From NCBI RefSeq assembly GCF_025460805.1, contig NZ_JAMXFJ010000002.1, positions 135,490-199,489 on the forward strand: a DNA stretch of 64,000 bases, read 5' to 3'. The DNA is from Microvirga sesbaniae (GTDB taxonomy: Bacteria; Pseudomonadota; Alphaproteobacteria; Rhizobiales; Beijerinckiaceae). Of the stretch, positions 8,647 through 17,116 are shown piece after piece. The translations under genes were made by a program, and so were the position numbers. The notes below the pieces were generated by a model. The model was given only the letters and a program-made list of their open reading frames with translations. It searched no databases and had not been told where the DNA came from. Within the stretch, counting starts at the first letter, position 1. Every line of letters begins with the position of its first letter.

Positions 8647-8904
8647 ATGAACGGACCTGACATCGTCGGGCTGGTCGGGGTTGTGGCCTACCTGTCGGCC
8701 TATGGGCTCTTGCAGCTCGGCGCCCTGAAGGTCGAGGACAACCTTTATGCCCTCCTCAATGCCCTGGGAGCGCTGCTGATCCTCTACTCCCTGCTGTTCG
8801 ACTTCAACCTCGCGTCCTTCGTGACCCAGACGGCATGGCTGATCCTGACGGCGATCGGATTCGTCCGATCCCATGTCAAGCGCTCGCGGGCGGTCCAATC
8901 CTGA
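8647..8904 (+). CDS. Small membrane protein, CBU_0592 family
   Basis: 85 residues from an ATG at 8647 (MNGPDIVGLVGVVAYLSAYG). Two to three hydrophobic helices are separated by short polar turns (KVEDNLYALLNALGALLILY), ending in a basic cytoplasmic tail KRSRAVQS. The pattern matches the small CBU_0592-like integral membrane family, whose function is unknown. It reads toward the EamA gene 98 nt downstream. Confidence 0.75.
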   Translation: MNGPDIVGLVGVVAYLSAYGLLQLGALKVEDNLYALLNALGALLILYSLLFDFNLASFVTQTAWLILTAIGFVRSHVKRSRAVQS

Positions 8905-9002
8905 ACCCTTGCCCTCACCCCCTGCCCTGAAGCCGCATCCGAACCCATGCGCCGGGCGCAGGGGTTTGCGCACCGATTGGGGGTTCACGGGACGGCCCGT
9001 CC

Positions 9003-9986
9003 GTGGTTGGCTGCACCCTTCCAAGCGACGCCAGCCGTGAAAACCCCTCTCCCGTGAAACCTCTTCTGGGGATCTCCCTCAAAGTCACCTCCGCCGTCGT
9101 CTTCACGATGATGTCGGCGACCCTCAAGACGCTCGCCGCCCGCTACCCTGTCGGAGAGATCGTCTTCTTCCGCTCGGCCTTCGCCCTGCTGCCGCTGCTG
9201 CTGTGGCTGGGATGGCAGGGAGACCTCGTCAACGCGGTGCGGACGCGGAACGTGGTCGGTCACTTCAAGCGCGGGTTCATCGGCACGGGTGCCATGTATC
9301 TCGGGTTCGCCGCCCTCTCCTACCTGCCGCTCCACGACGCCATCGCGATCGGCTATGCGTCCCCCCTGATCGCGGTGATCCTGGCGGCGCTCCTCCTGAA
9401 GGAGACGGTGCGCGCCTACCGGTGGACGGCGGTCGGCATCGGGTTCGTGGGCGTGCTGATCATGCTGTCGCCCTATCTGAAGGTCGGGACTTTCGGCGCG
9501 GACCTGAACGCCGGTCCCACGCTCGGCGCCATGCTGGCCCTCACCGGCGCCTTCTGCTCGGCGGGCGCCATGATCCAGGTCCGGCGCCTGACCGACACGG
9601 AGAAGACCGGCGCCATCGTGTTCTACTTCTTCATCATGGCGTCCGGCCTGTCGCTCTGCACCCTGGCGCTGGGCTGGCGCATGCCGGATTCCACGGACCT
9701 CGCCCTGTTCGTCCTCATCGGCATCCTGGGTGGCGTCGGCCAGATCCTGGTCACGCAATCCTACCGTTATGCGGACACCTCGGTGATCGCGCCGTTCGAA
9801 TACACCACCATGATCTGGGCGCTCCTGTTCGGCTGGTTCATGTTCGGTGACCTGCCCACCCTGACCGTGCTGGTCGGCGCCGCCATCGTGGCCGCGACCG
9901 GCCTCTTCATCGTCTGGCGCGAGCACCGGCTCGGGCTCCTCCGGACCAGGGCCCTGCAGGTCGCGCCCCAGAGGCCCGGGGTCTGA
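9003..9986 (+). CDS. DMT-superfamily (EamA) transporter
   Basis: 327 residues with ten hydrophobic segments forming two EamA repeats. Typical motifs are FFRSAFALLPLLLWL and LHDAIAIGYASPLIAVILA in the first half and TSVIAPFEYTTMIWALLFGW in the second. The first 17 residues are not hydrophobic; a GTG at 9054 (VKPLLGISL) may be the true start. Such carriers export amino acids or small metabolites; the substrate is unknown. It shares the architecture of the second carrier at 30356 but differs in sequence. Confidence 0.86.
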   Translation: MVGCTLPSDASRENPSPVKPLLGISLKVTSAVVFTMMSATLKTLAARYPVGEIVFFRSAFALLPLLLWLGWQGDLVNAVRTRNVVGHFKRGFIGTGAMYLGFAALSYLPLHDAIAIGYASPLIAVILAALLLKETVRAYRWTAVGIGFVGVLIMLSPYLKVGTFGADLNAGPTLGAMLALTGAFCSAGAMIQVRRLTDTEKTGAIVFYFFIMASGLSLCTLALGWRMPDSTDLALFVLIGILGGVGQILVTQSYRYADTSVIAPFEYTTMIWALLFGWFMFGDLPTLTVLVGAAIVAATGLFIVWREHRLGLLRTRALQVAPQRPGV

Positions 9987-10061
9987 ACCTGAAAAGCGAC
10001 GGCCATGCGCCTCCGGCGCTTGACCCGTTCGGCCGATTCCCGCACAACCGTTTTGAGGAAC

Positions 10062-10069
10062 GAACGTTC
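10062..10069. promoter_or_regulatory. Short palindrome upstream of XRE-cupin gene
   Basis: GAACGTTC is a perfect 8-bp palindrome 24 nt before the regulator start, inside an AT-richer stretch (GGAACGAACGTTCTCTATTT). Self-regulation is usual for this family, so it may be the operator. This is weak evidence. Confidence 0.25.
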
Positions 10070-10092
10070 TCTATTTCGGAACAGAGGCAGTG

Positions 10093-10710
10093 ATGGGCGT
10101 CGAGGGCAAAGAGCGGAGCCGGGACCTGGAGACGGGTGCGCAGGTTCTGTCCGGCAACATGGGCAAGACGATCCAGCGGCTGCGCAAGGCCTACAACCTG
10201 TCCCTGTCGGAACTCGCCGAACAATCCGGCGTGGCGAAGTCGATCATCAGCCAGATCGAGCGCAACGAGACCAACCCGACGCTCGCCACCATCTGGCGGC
10301 TGAGCCAGGCTCTGGACGTCTCCATCGAACGGGTTCTCGCCTCCGGGGACGAGGAGCCCTTCATCGAGAAATCCTCCAAGGCCGACACCCCGATCCTCGT
10401 GTCCGAGGACGGCAAGATGCGCCTGGCCATCATCGGCTGGCTCAAGACCATCGAGTGGCTGCAATGGTACGACGTGCAGTCGGAGCCCGGCGGGGTGCTC
10501 GATTCCGACAGCCACCAGCGCGGCTCGGTGGAATGCCTGTCGGTCCTGGAGGGCGAGTTCGAGGTCGAGGTCGGCGGCGTGATCCAGCAGGCGAAGGCCG
10601 GCGAAAGCCTGCGCTATCGCTGCGACCGTCCCCATTCGGTGCGCTGCATCGGCGATGCGCCGGGCCGGGCCACCATGGTGTGCATCCTGAAGGCCGCCGT
10701 GATGGATTGA
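10093..10710 (+). CDS. XRE-family regulator with C-terminal cupin domain
   Basis: 205 residues. An HTH_3 domain at about 22-78 has the recognition helix region VAKSIISQIERNETNPTLAT. A cupin_2 sensor domain follows at about 120-200 (HQRGSVECLSVLEGEFEVEV, then RCDRPHSVRC). Proteins of this PuuR-like build bind a small metabolite in the cupin and usually repress a neighbouring carrier or catabolic gene. The EamA exporter gene directly upstream is the obvious candidate target (inference). GAGG lies 6 nt before the ATG; a GTG one codon upstream is also in frame. Confidence 0.86.
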   Translation: MGVEGKERSRDLETGAQVLSGNMGKTIQRLRKAYNLSLSELAEQSGVAKSIISQIERNETNPTLATIWRLSQALDVSIERVLASGDEEPFIEKSSKADTPILVSEDGKMRLAIIGWLKTIEWLQWYDVQSEPGGVLDSDSHQRGSVECLSVLEGEFEVEVGGVIQQAKAGESLRYRCDRPHSVRCIGDAPGRATMVCILKAAVMD

Positions 10711-10757
10711 CGCCCGGGGCTTCGCTTCCCGGGTCGTCCAGGTCCGACACTCTCCGA

Positions 10758-10848
10758 CGTCATGGCCCGGCTCGTCCCGGCCGTCCCGATCCGGCGAGGC
10801 TCCACGCTTCAGACAACCGGGATCACCGGCACGAGGCCGGTGATGACG
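10758..10848 (-). repeat. 91-bp intergenic palindromic repeat, copy 3 (inverted)
   Basis: Same 91-bp element in reverse orientation: it begins CGTCATGGCC and ends GGTGATGACG. It lies just after the XRE-cupin gene, between convergent genes, where its hairpins could help end transcription. Confidence 0.82.
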
Positions 10849-10903
10849 GAGGGAAGCAATCGATGGAGCCGTCCCCGACGCGGTCGAGCGCCGAACCGCC
10901 CCG

Positions 10904-11851
10904 TCACTCCGGCTTCTTGAAGCCCTGCTTCGGCGGCAGCGACAGGAGGTATTCGGCCATGGCCCGACGGTCCCCGTCGGGCAGGTGAGCCGTATTGGCC
11001 ACCACGGCGCCCATCGGTCCGCCGACCGTGTCGAAATTCGGCGTCTCGCCGGTCTTCAGCAGGGTCGTGAGGTCGTCCGGCGTCCAGCCGCCGATTCCGG
11101 TCGGATGCGGGGTGATGTTCGGCACGGTCCCACGCCCCTCCGGATCGGGGCCGCCGGCGAAGCGCCGTTCCTCGATGATGGCTCCCGCCATGTTGCGCTC
11201 GCTGTGGCACTCGGCGCAGTGGCCCGGCCCGTTCACCAGATAGGCGCCCCGGTTCAGGCTCTCGGACTTGGCCGGATCCGGCCGGAAGGCTTGGCCGTCC
11301 AGGAAGGCGAGCTTCCACAGGCCGAGGCCCCGGCGAATGTTGTAGGGGAACGGCAGCTCGTGGTCCGGGGCCCGCCCTGCGACCGGCTGAAGCGTCATGA
11401 TGAACGCGAAGAGGTCGCCGAGATCCTCGGGGCTCATGCGCTGATAGCTGGTATAGGGGAAGGCCGGATAGTAATGGCGGCCGTCGGGCGAGAGGCCCTG
11501 GCGCATGGCGCGGACGAAATCCGCCGTGGTCCAGGAGCCGATGCCGTCCTGCTTGTGGGGCGAGATGTTCGGGACGTGGAAGGTGCCGAACGGCGATTTC
11601 AGCGCATAACCTCCCCCGAGCCGCAACTTGTCGTCCTGGTTGGGCACCGCGTGGCAGGAGGTGCAGCCGCCCGCGAAGAACAGGGTGCGGCCGTTCTCCG
11701 TGTTGGGCTGGCGGGCCGGCCCGGAGGCGGCTTCGGGAGAGGCCTGGCCGTTGCCCCGGATGAGGGCGTAGGCCGCCGGAGAGGTCAGGCCCCAGAAGCC
11801 CCCCGCCCCGACCAGGACCAGAACCAGAAGTGCCACGATCGCCTTGCGCAT
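10904..11851 (-). CDS. Membrane-anchored di-heme cytochrome c
   Basis: 315 residues. An N-terminal membrane anchor or signal (AIVALLVLVLVGAGGFWGL) precedes two c-type heme sites: CTSCH at residues 63-67 and CAECH near 210. The duplicated layout (each half has heme, then NISPH or NITPH, then a GGW/GSWT region) resembles the cytochrome subunit of alcohol or aldehyde dehydrogenases with one heme domain fewer. The start at 11851 has GGAG 5 nt upstream. It follows the cytochrome c' gene by about 58 nt and is probably co-transcribed; the electron donor and acceptor are unknown. Confidence 0.88.
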   Translation of the reverse strand: MRKAIVALLVLVLVGAGGFWGLTSPAAYALIRGNGQASPEAASGPARQPNTENGRTLFFAGGCTSCHAVPNQDDKLRLGGGYALKSPFGTFHVPNISPHKQDGIGSWTTADFVRAMRQGLSPDGRHYYPAFPYTSYQRMSPEDLGDLFAFIMTLQPVAGRAPDHELPFPYNIRRGLGLWKLAFLDGQAFRPDPAKSESLNRGAYLVNGPGHCAECHSERNMAGAIIEERRFAGGPDPEGRGTVPNITPHPTGIGGWTPDDLTTLLKTGETPNFDTVGGPMGAVVANTAHLPDGDRRAMAEYLLSLPPKQGFKKPE

Positions 11852-11909
11852 GCCGTTCTCCAAACGAAACGGGCGGCCGACGGCCGCCCATTCTAAAGCT
11901 TCTCAGGCC

Positions 11910-12347
11910 TTACGAGCTCTTCTTGCGGAACTCGTTGTGGCAGGTGCCGCAGTTCTGCAGCACCTTCGGCATCTCCGTCTTGAACGAGGCCTCGTCCTTG
12001 ATCGTCGCCAGGGCGGTCTGGGCATCCTGGCTCATCTTGTTCCCATAGGACTCGAACTTGGCCTTGTTCTCCCAGACGGACGGCAGGGCCTCGGTCTTGG
12101 GCGCGTCCTTCGAGTTCTCGGGGAACAGGGCCACGAACTTCTTCGGGTTCTCGGCGAGGACCTTCAGGCTGGCCTGAACCTTGGCGAGATCGAAAGGCTC
12201 CTGGCCGCGCATCATGCCGCCGATGGGCCGGGTCTGGGCGGCCATCTCCTTCATGAGACCCTGGCGCTGCTCGACCACATTGCTTTGCGCAATGGCGGCC
12301 GTCACTCCGAGCGCCAGAAGGCTGGCGACGAGAATAGTAGACTTCAT
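11910..12347 (-). CDS. Cytochrome c' / c-556 family protein
   Basis: 145 residues: signal peptide (MKSTILVASLLALGVTAAIAQ), four-helix bundle, and one C-terminal heme site CGTCH close to the end, as in cytochromes c'. A strong ribosome site GGAAGGA precedes the ATG at 12347. Periplasmic. Members bind NO or act as small electron carriers. With the di-heme cytochrome downstream it forms a two-gene electron-transfer unit. Confidence 0.9.
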   Translation of the reverse strand: MKSTILVASLLALGVTAAIAQSNVVEQRQGLMKEMAAQTRPIGGMMRGQEPFDLAKVQASLKVLAENPKKFVALFPENSKDAPKTEALPSVWENKAKFESYGNKMSQDAQTALATIKDEASFKTEMPKVLQNCGTCHNEFRKKSS

Positions 12348-12483
12348 ATGTTCCTTCCCCTCATGGGCGCGATCGATGCGGTCCGGACGAAGCATCGTCA
12401 GCGGGCCGGCATTAGGGCACATCTCGCCAAGCTTGAGCACTCTACCTTAGAACACATCTATGTGAGGTGCGCGTCCCGGGAGC

Positions 12484-12801
12484 CTATTCCACAGGCTCGC
12501 CGGAGGCGGCCCAATCCTTGAACCCGCCCTTGTAGTGCTCGCGGATGTCGCGGCCGGCCGCCTGGGCGAATTCGATGGCCCGCACGGATCGGACACCGGC
12601 CGCGCACGAGAACACGATTCGCTTGCCCTCGGGCAGCGCCGACGGATCGAAGGAGGAGAGCGGATGGGACACGGCCCCGGGGATGTGGCCGGCGGCGAAT
12701 TCGTGCGGCTCGCGGACGTCGACGAGCACGAACGAGCCCTCCTGCAGGCCCTGCTTGACGGCCTCGCGGTCGAGATCGATGACTTTGGGCGCTTCGCTCA
12801 T
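12484..12801 (-). CDS. Rhodanese-domain protein
   Basis: A 105-residue single rhodanese domain. The active-site loop CAAGVRS carries the sulfur-accepting cysteine, and the N-terminal signature is VDVREPHEFAAGHIPGA. Cytoplasmic; no signal peptide. Small single-domain rhodaneses move sulfane sulfur to unknown acceptors. An upstream in-frame ATG exists at 12858, but MSEAPKVIDL at 12801 fits the domain start. It follows the LysM gene on the same strand with about 70 nt between them. Confidence 0.9.
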   Translation of the reverse strand: MSEAPKVIDLDREAVKQGLQEGSFVLVDVREPHEFAAGHIPGAVSHPLSSFDPSALPEGKRIVFSCAAGVRSVRAIEFAQAAGRDIREHYKGGFKDWAASGEPVE

Positions 12802-12871
12802 GAAAAATCCTCCCTGCGGCGGGTCACACTCATACCGGCTTCGCAGGGAGGAGCGCAATCGGGCCGCCCCG

Positions 12872-13318
12872 TCAGGCGAGCGGCGGAATCCGCAGCACCC
12901 AGCCGGGCTGAATCATGTCCGGATCCTTGACCGGCGGAGAGTTCGCCTTGACGATCTCGGTGTATTTCGCGCCCTTGCCCTTGCCGTAGTGCTTCTCGGC
13001 GATCTCCCAGAGGGTGTCGCCCTTCTGGACCGTGTACATGGTCGAGGTCGGCGCGGGCTGCTGCACCTGGAGTTCGCTCGTGTCGACCTCGGCCACCCCA
13101 TAGGTGTTGCCGAGGGACAGGATGATCTTCTCGGCCTCCTCCTGGTTGGTCGCCTGGCCGGACAGCTTCACCTTGTCGCCTTCGACCTGGATGCCGAGCT
13201 TGCTCGCGTCGAACCCATGGCCCTGGACCTCCTGCTGCAGCTTCTCGGGCGTGGCCGCGGCCGCGCTGCCGCCGAAGATCTTCGCTCCGGCCTCCTTGAT
13301 GAACTTGAACAGACCCAT
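12872..13318 (-). CDS. lysM: BON-LysM protein, Kbp/YgaU-like
   Basis: 148 residues: a BON domain (about 25-85, VQGHGFDASKLGIQVEGDKV) followed by a LysM domain (about 95-145, YTVQKGDTLWEIAEKHYG). This is the architecture of E. coli Kbp (YgaU), a cytoplasmic potassium-binding protein, and of proteins annotated as peptidoglycan-binding LysM. The N-terminus MGLFKFIKEAGAKIFG has no signal peptide. AGGAGG precedes the start by a few bases. It sits downstream of the urate genes but has no evident link to them. Confidence 0.88.
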   Translation of the reverse strand: MGLFKFIKEAGAKIFGGSAAAATPEKLQQEVQGHGFDASKLGIQVEGDKVKLSGQATNQEEAEKIILSLGNTYGVAEVDTSELQVQQPAPTSTMYTVQKGDTLWEIAEKHYGKGKGAKYTEIVKANSPPVKDPDMIQPGWVLRIPPLA

Positions 13319-13396
13319 ATCGTCCTCCTTTGGCTCCTGCCCGGCTCATGATGGCCAAGCTGGGAGGAAGACGCGCGGTGATCTCAACGGTTCCGG

Positions 13397-14839
13397 TCAG
13401 GCCAGGGACGAGAAGACGTCGGCGAGCGATGGCAGGCGATCCTTGAGCCGGAGCAGTCCGATCAGCTCGATCTGCGCGATGGCGGTCTCGAATTCCACGT
13501 CGGTCTCGTGATCGAGCCGCTCCTCGAAGGCCGCGAGGATCTCCTCCTTCGAGCGCCCCTTCACGGCCATGATGAAGGGGAAGCCGAATTTCTGCCGGTA
13601 GGCGTCGTTCAGCTTCAGGAACCGGTCGCGGTCCGCCTCGGTCAGGCTGTCGAGCCCGGCGGAGGATTGCTCGCTGCGGGAATCCGCCGTGAGGTCGGCG
13701 AGCTTCAGGCGGCCGGCCAGATCCGGATGGGCGTTGATCAGCGCCTGCTTCTGCTCGTGGGTCGCCTCCGAGAGCACCTGCACCATGGCGGCATGAAGGC
13801 CCTCCGCCGTATCCTGCCCGGCGGTCAGCCCGGCCTCGTAGGCGTGCTCGGCGATCCAGGACGAATGCTCGAAGATGTCCCCGAAGAGCTCGACGAACAC
13901 CACCCGGCTCATGCGGCTGGGCCTCACGTCGGCCGGGCGGTGACGGCGGATCCAGTGGCGCGCGATGTCGACGCGCCGCGTCACCCAGACCTTCTCGTGG
14001 GACGCCACGTAGTCGAGGAAGCGGGCGAGCGCCGCGGCCCGGCCGGGGCGGCCGACGAGCCGGCAATGGAGGCCGACCGACAGCATCTTCGGCGCGGTCT
14101 CGCCCTCCGCATAGAGCGTGTCGAAGCTGTCCTTCAGATAGGCGAAGAACTGGTCGCCCGCGTTGAAGCCCTGCGGGGTGGCGAAGCGCATGTCGTTGGC
14201 GTCGAGCGTATAGGGCACGATCAGCTGGGACCGGTCCCCGTGCTGCTCCCAGTAGGGCAGCTCGTCCGCGTAGGAATCGGCGCTGTAGAGGAAGCCGCCC
14301 TCCTCCGCCACCAGGCGGTTGGTGTGCTCCGAGGTGCGGCCCGTGTACCATCCGAGAGGCCGCTCGCCCGTCACCTCGGTGTGGATGCGGATCGCCTCCT
14401 TGAGGTGCGCCCGCTCCTCCTCGGCCGAAAAATCCCGGTAGTCGATCCATTTCAGCCCGTGGCTGGCGATCTCCCAGTTCGCCTCCTTCATGGCGGCGAC
14501 CGCGTCCGGGTTGCGCATGAGCGCCGTGGCGACCCCGTAGACGGTCACCGGCATGTTGCGCTGCGTGAACATGCGCCACAGGCGCCAGAAGCCCGCGCGG
14601 GAACCGTATTCGTAGATCGACTCCATGCTCATGTGCCGCTGGCCGAGCCAGGGCTGGGCTCCCACGATCTCCGACAGGAACGCCTCGGAGGCCCGGTCGC
14701 CGTGCAGGATGCTGTTCTCGCCGCCCTCCTCGTAGTTGATCACGAACTGGAGGCAGATGCGGGCCCCGTTGGGCCAGCCGGCATCGGGCGGGTTGCGGCC
14801 GTAGCCGACGAGGTCGCGGGGATAGGAGGTATCGGGCAA
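13397..14839 (-). CDS. puuE: Allantoinase PuuE fused to OHCU decarboxylase UraD
   Basis: 480 residues with two enzymes in one chain. Residues about 1-300 are a metal-independent polysaccharide-deacetylase-like allantoinase (PuuE: YPRDLVGYGRNPPDAGWPNG, INYEEGGENSILHGD). Residues about 310-480 are a UraD domain (2-oxo-4-hydroxy-4-carboxy-5-ureidoimidazoline decarboxylase: VVFVELFGDIFEHSSWIAE, FPFIMAVKGRSKEEIL). The most likely start is a TTG at 14839, because GAGGAAG lies 6 nt before it and it begins right at the family N-terminus; it is 2 nt after the hiuH stop. A GTG at 14872 would overlap hiuH. The fusion catalyses OHCU to S-allantoin and allantoin to allantoate. Confidence 0.92.
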   Translation of the reverse strand: MPDTSYPRDLVGYGRNPPDAGWPNGARICLQFVINYEEGGENSILHGDRASEAFLSEIVGAQPWLGQRHMSMESIYEYGSRAGFWRLWRMFTQRNMPVTVYGVATALMRNPDAVAAMKEANWEIASHGLKWIDYRDFSAEEERAHLKEAIRIHTEVTGERPLGWYTGRTSEHTNRLVAEEGGFLYSADSYADELPYWEQHGDRSQLIVPYTLDANDMRFATPQGFNAGDQFFAYLKDSFDTLYAEGETAPKMLSVGLHCRLVGRPGRAAALARFLDYVASHEKVWVTRRVDIARHWIRRHRPADVRPSRMSRVVFVELFGDIFEHSSWIAEHAYEAGLTAGQDTAEGLHAAMVQVLSEATHEQKQALINAHPDLAGRLKLADLTADSRSEQSSAGLDSLTEADRDRFLKLNDAYRQKFGFPFIMAVKGRSKEEILAAFEERLDHETDVEFETAIAQIELIGLLRLKDRLPSLADVFSSLA

Positions 14840-14841
14840 GG

Positions 14842-15195
14842 TCAGCTTCCTCGATAGGTGGAATAGCTCCACGGCGAGACGAGGAGCGGGACGTGATAAT
14901 GCCCGTCGGGCTCCGCGATGGTGAAGCGGATCGGCACGACGTCCAGGAACGGCGGATCGGCCGTGGCGGTGCCCAAGGATCTGAAATAGGCCCCGACCGC
15001 GAAGACGATCTCATAGGTTCCGGCGTGGAAGGCCTCGCCGATCATCAGCGGCGCATCCGTGCGCCCGTCCGCATTGGTGGTCGTGCGCATGACCGAGCGG
15101 CGCTGGGTCCCTTCGAGGGCGAAAAGCTCGATGGCCACGCCCCTGGCGGGTGTGCCGTTGGCGGTATCGAGAACGTGGGTGGACAGGCGTCCCAT
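14842..15195 (-). CDS. uraH: 5-hydroxyisourate hydrolase
   Basis: 117 residues of the transthyretin-like HiuH family. It has the N-terminal HVLDTANGTPA motif and the invariant C-terminal YRGS tetrapeptide. It hydrolyses 5-hydroxyisourate, the product of PuuD, to OHCU. The ATG at 15195 is preceded by CGAGG. It is 2 nt from the puuE-uraD fusion and divergent from puuD across about 200 nt, which must hold the shared promoters. Confidence 0.94.
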   Translation of the reverse strand: MGRLSTHVLDTANGTPARGVAIELFALEGTQRRSVMRTTTNADGRTDAPLMIGEAFHAGTYEIVFAVGAYFRSLGTATADPPFLDVVPIRFTIAEPDGHYHVPLLVSPWSYSTYRGS

Positions 15196-15397
15196 GAAAC
15201 CTCGCGGCAGGTCTTGCGTCCTTCGGGCCGTGGACTCTTCCGGGACCATGCTCCGCCGTCAAGCGCATCCATAAGTCTAGTTGCACAAGTCTTGGGCTTC
15301 CGCGACAGGGATCCTGTTGAAAAACCGGCAGGACGGGCCTTCCGCCAAGGGAGGCCGGGGCCTAGGCTGTGACGTCCTTCTCTGACCAAGTGGCTGC
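15196..15397. promoter_or_regulatory. Divergent promoter region of the urate genes
   Basis: 202 nt between uraH and puuD. The most AT-rich part (about 15270-15300) contains GTTGCACAAGT, a dyad-like sequence of the sort bound by GntR-type regulators. No regulator gene is adjacent, so this is position-based inference only. Confidence 0.3.
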
Positions 15398-16624
15398 ATG
15401 ATCGACCCGCAAATCTCCGAATGGATCAGCCAGCTCATCCGCTGGGTCCATGTGATCACGGCCATCGCCTGGATCGGCTCGTCCTTCTATTTCATCCATC
15501 TGGACCTCAGCCTCAAGAAGCGCGAGGGGCTGCCCGAGGGCGTCGGGGGCGAGGCCTGGCAGGTCCATGGCGGCGGGTTCTACAACATGCGCAAGTATCT
15601 CGTTGCGCCGCCCGAGCTGCCCAAGGAGCTGACCTGGTTCAAGTGGGAGAGCTATTCCACCTGGATCAGCGGCTTCTTCCTCATCGTGTGGGTCTACTAC
15701 CTCCACGCGGACCTCTACACCATCGACCCGACCGTGCGGGCTCTCGAGGCCTGGCAGGCGCCGGCCATCGGGATCGGCGGCATCGCCCTGAGCTGGCTGG
15801 TCTATGAGGGTCTCTGCCGGTCGCCGTTGGGCAAGAACGGCGTCGTCCTGGGCGTGGCGCTCTTCGCCTATATCCTGCTCGCGGCTTTCGCGTTCACGCA
15901 GGTGTTCAACGGACGCGCGGCGTTCCTTCATACCGGCGCCATGATCGCCACCTGGATGTCGGCGAGCGTCTTCTTCATCATCATCCCGAACCAGAAGAAG
16001 GTCGTGGCGACCCTGCTCGCCGGCGGCTCGCCCGACCCGAAGCTCGGCAAGGAAGCCAAGCTGCGCTCGACGCACAACAACTACCTCACGCTGCCCGTCA
16101 TCTTCCTGATGCTGTCGAACCACTATCCGCTCGCCTGGTCGTCGCGCTACGCGGTCGCCATCATCGGGCTGATCGTGATCGCCGGCGCCGTGATCCGGCA
16201 CTTCTTCAACGCGCAGCATGCGGGCAAGGGCTCGCCCTGGTGGACCTGGGCCGTGGCGGCGCTCTGCGTCTGGGCCGCGATCTGGCTGTCGATCATCGGC
16301 AAGCCGGGGAACGCCAACCTGGCGGCGGCCCCGCCTGATGCGACACCCGCGACCGTCGCGGCCGCCTTCGACGAGGCCGTGCTCACCATCCAGTCGCGCT
16401 GCTCCATGTGCCATGCGGCCGAGCCGGTCTGGGAGGGGATCACGATCGCCCCCAAGGGCGTGCGCCTCGACACGCCCGAGGAGGTCGCCCGTCATGCGGA
16501 GATAATCCGGGTCCAGAGCGTGCTGACCCACGCCATGCCGCCCAACAACGTGACCGAGATGACCCTGGACGAGCGCAAGGCCGTGGCAGCCTGGCTGGCC
16601 GCCAGGGACATCGCCACGCGCTGA
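15398..16624 (+). CDS. puuD: Membrane urate hydroxylase PuuD with cytochrome c domain
   Basis: 408 residues. It oxidises urate to 5-hydroxyisourate in the inner membrane. The N-terminal part has about eight hydrophobic helices (WVHVITAIAWIGSSFYFIHL at the start). After residue about 325 comes a periplasmic cytochrome c domain with heme site CSMCH and a probable axial methionine in HAMPPNN. The heme tail implies that electrons pass to the respiratory chain rather than to oxygen as in soluble uricase. Divergent from uraH and puuE-uraD; followed 42 nt later by the HbpS-like gene. Confidence 0.94.
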   Translation: MIDPQISEWISQLIRWVHVITAIAWIGSSFYFIHLDLSLKKREGLPEGVGGEAWQVHGGGFYNMRKYLVAPPELPKELTWFKWESYSTWISGFFLIVWVYYLHADLYTIDPTVRALEAWQAPAIGIGGIALSWLVYEGLCRSPLGKNGVVLGVALFAYILLAAFAFTQVFNGRAAFLHTGAMIATWMSASVFFIIIPNQKKVVATLLAGGSPDPKLGKEAKLRSTHNNYLTLPVIFLMLSNHYPLAWSSRYAVAIIGLIVIAGAVIRHFFNAQHAGKGSPWWTWAVAALCVWAAIWLSIIGKPGNANLAAAPPDATPATVAAAFDEAVLTIQSRCSMCHAAEPVWEGITIAPKGVRLDTPEEVARHAEIIRVQSVLTHAMPPNNVTEMTLDERKAVAAWLAARDIATR

Positions 16625-16666
16625 AGCACAACCCTGCACCGACAACGACAACCCATGGAGGATCCC

Positions 16667-17101
16667 GTGACCGAACTCACCCTCGAGACGGCTCAGAAAA
16701 TCGCAACCGCCACCCTCAAGACCGCGCGGGAAAAATCCTTCAAGCCGCTGTCCGTGGTCGTGTACGACGCCCGCGGGGCCCTCAAGGCCCTCCTGTCCGA
16801 GGACGGCACCAGCCTCAAGCGGGCGGAGATCGCCATGGGCAAGGCCTATGGCGCCCTGGCCCTCGGAGTGGGCTCCCGCGCCCTCCACAAGATGGCGACC
16901 GACCGGCCCTATTTCGTCGCCTCCGCCACCCATGCGGTCGGCGGGCAGCTCGTGCCCGTTCCGGGCGGCGTTCTGATCAAGGACGGACAGGGGCAAACCC
17001 TGGGTTCGGTGGGGGTCTCCGGCGACACCTCGGACAACGACGAGATCGCCGCAGCCGGCGGGATCGAGGCCGCCGGACTGGTGTTCGACACCGGCGCCTG
17101 A
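16667..17101 (+). CDS. HbpS/GlcG-family heme-binding-like protein
   Basis: 144 residues of the GlcG/HbpS fold, with SVVVYDARGALKALLSEDG near the N-terminus and GGVLIKDGQGQTLGSVGVSG later, as usual for the family. The GTG at 16667 is the preferred start because GGAGG lies 5 nt before it; the ATG at 16655 overlaps that ribosome site. No signal peptide. It follows puuD on the same strand and probably shares its transcript. Family members bind heme or sense redox state, but their role in purine degradation is not known. Confidence 0.82.
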   Translation: MTELTLETAQKIATATLKTAREKSFKPLSVVVYDARGALKALLSEDGTSLKRAEIAMGKAYGALALGVGSRALHKMATDRPYFVASATHAVGGQLVPVPGGVLIKDGQGQTLGSVGVSGDTSDNDEIAAAGGIEAAGLVFDTGA

Positions 17102-17116
17102 ATCCTTTCCCGAACG

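Noticed and set aside
12451-12470. CACAT-CT-ATGTG dyad between cytochrome c' and rhodanese genes
   Set aside because: Only five base pairs per arm; no support beyond chance.
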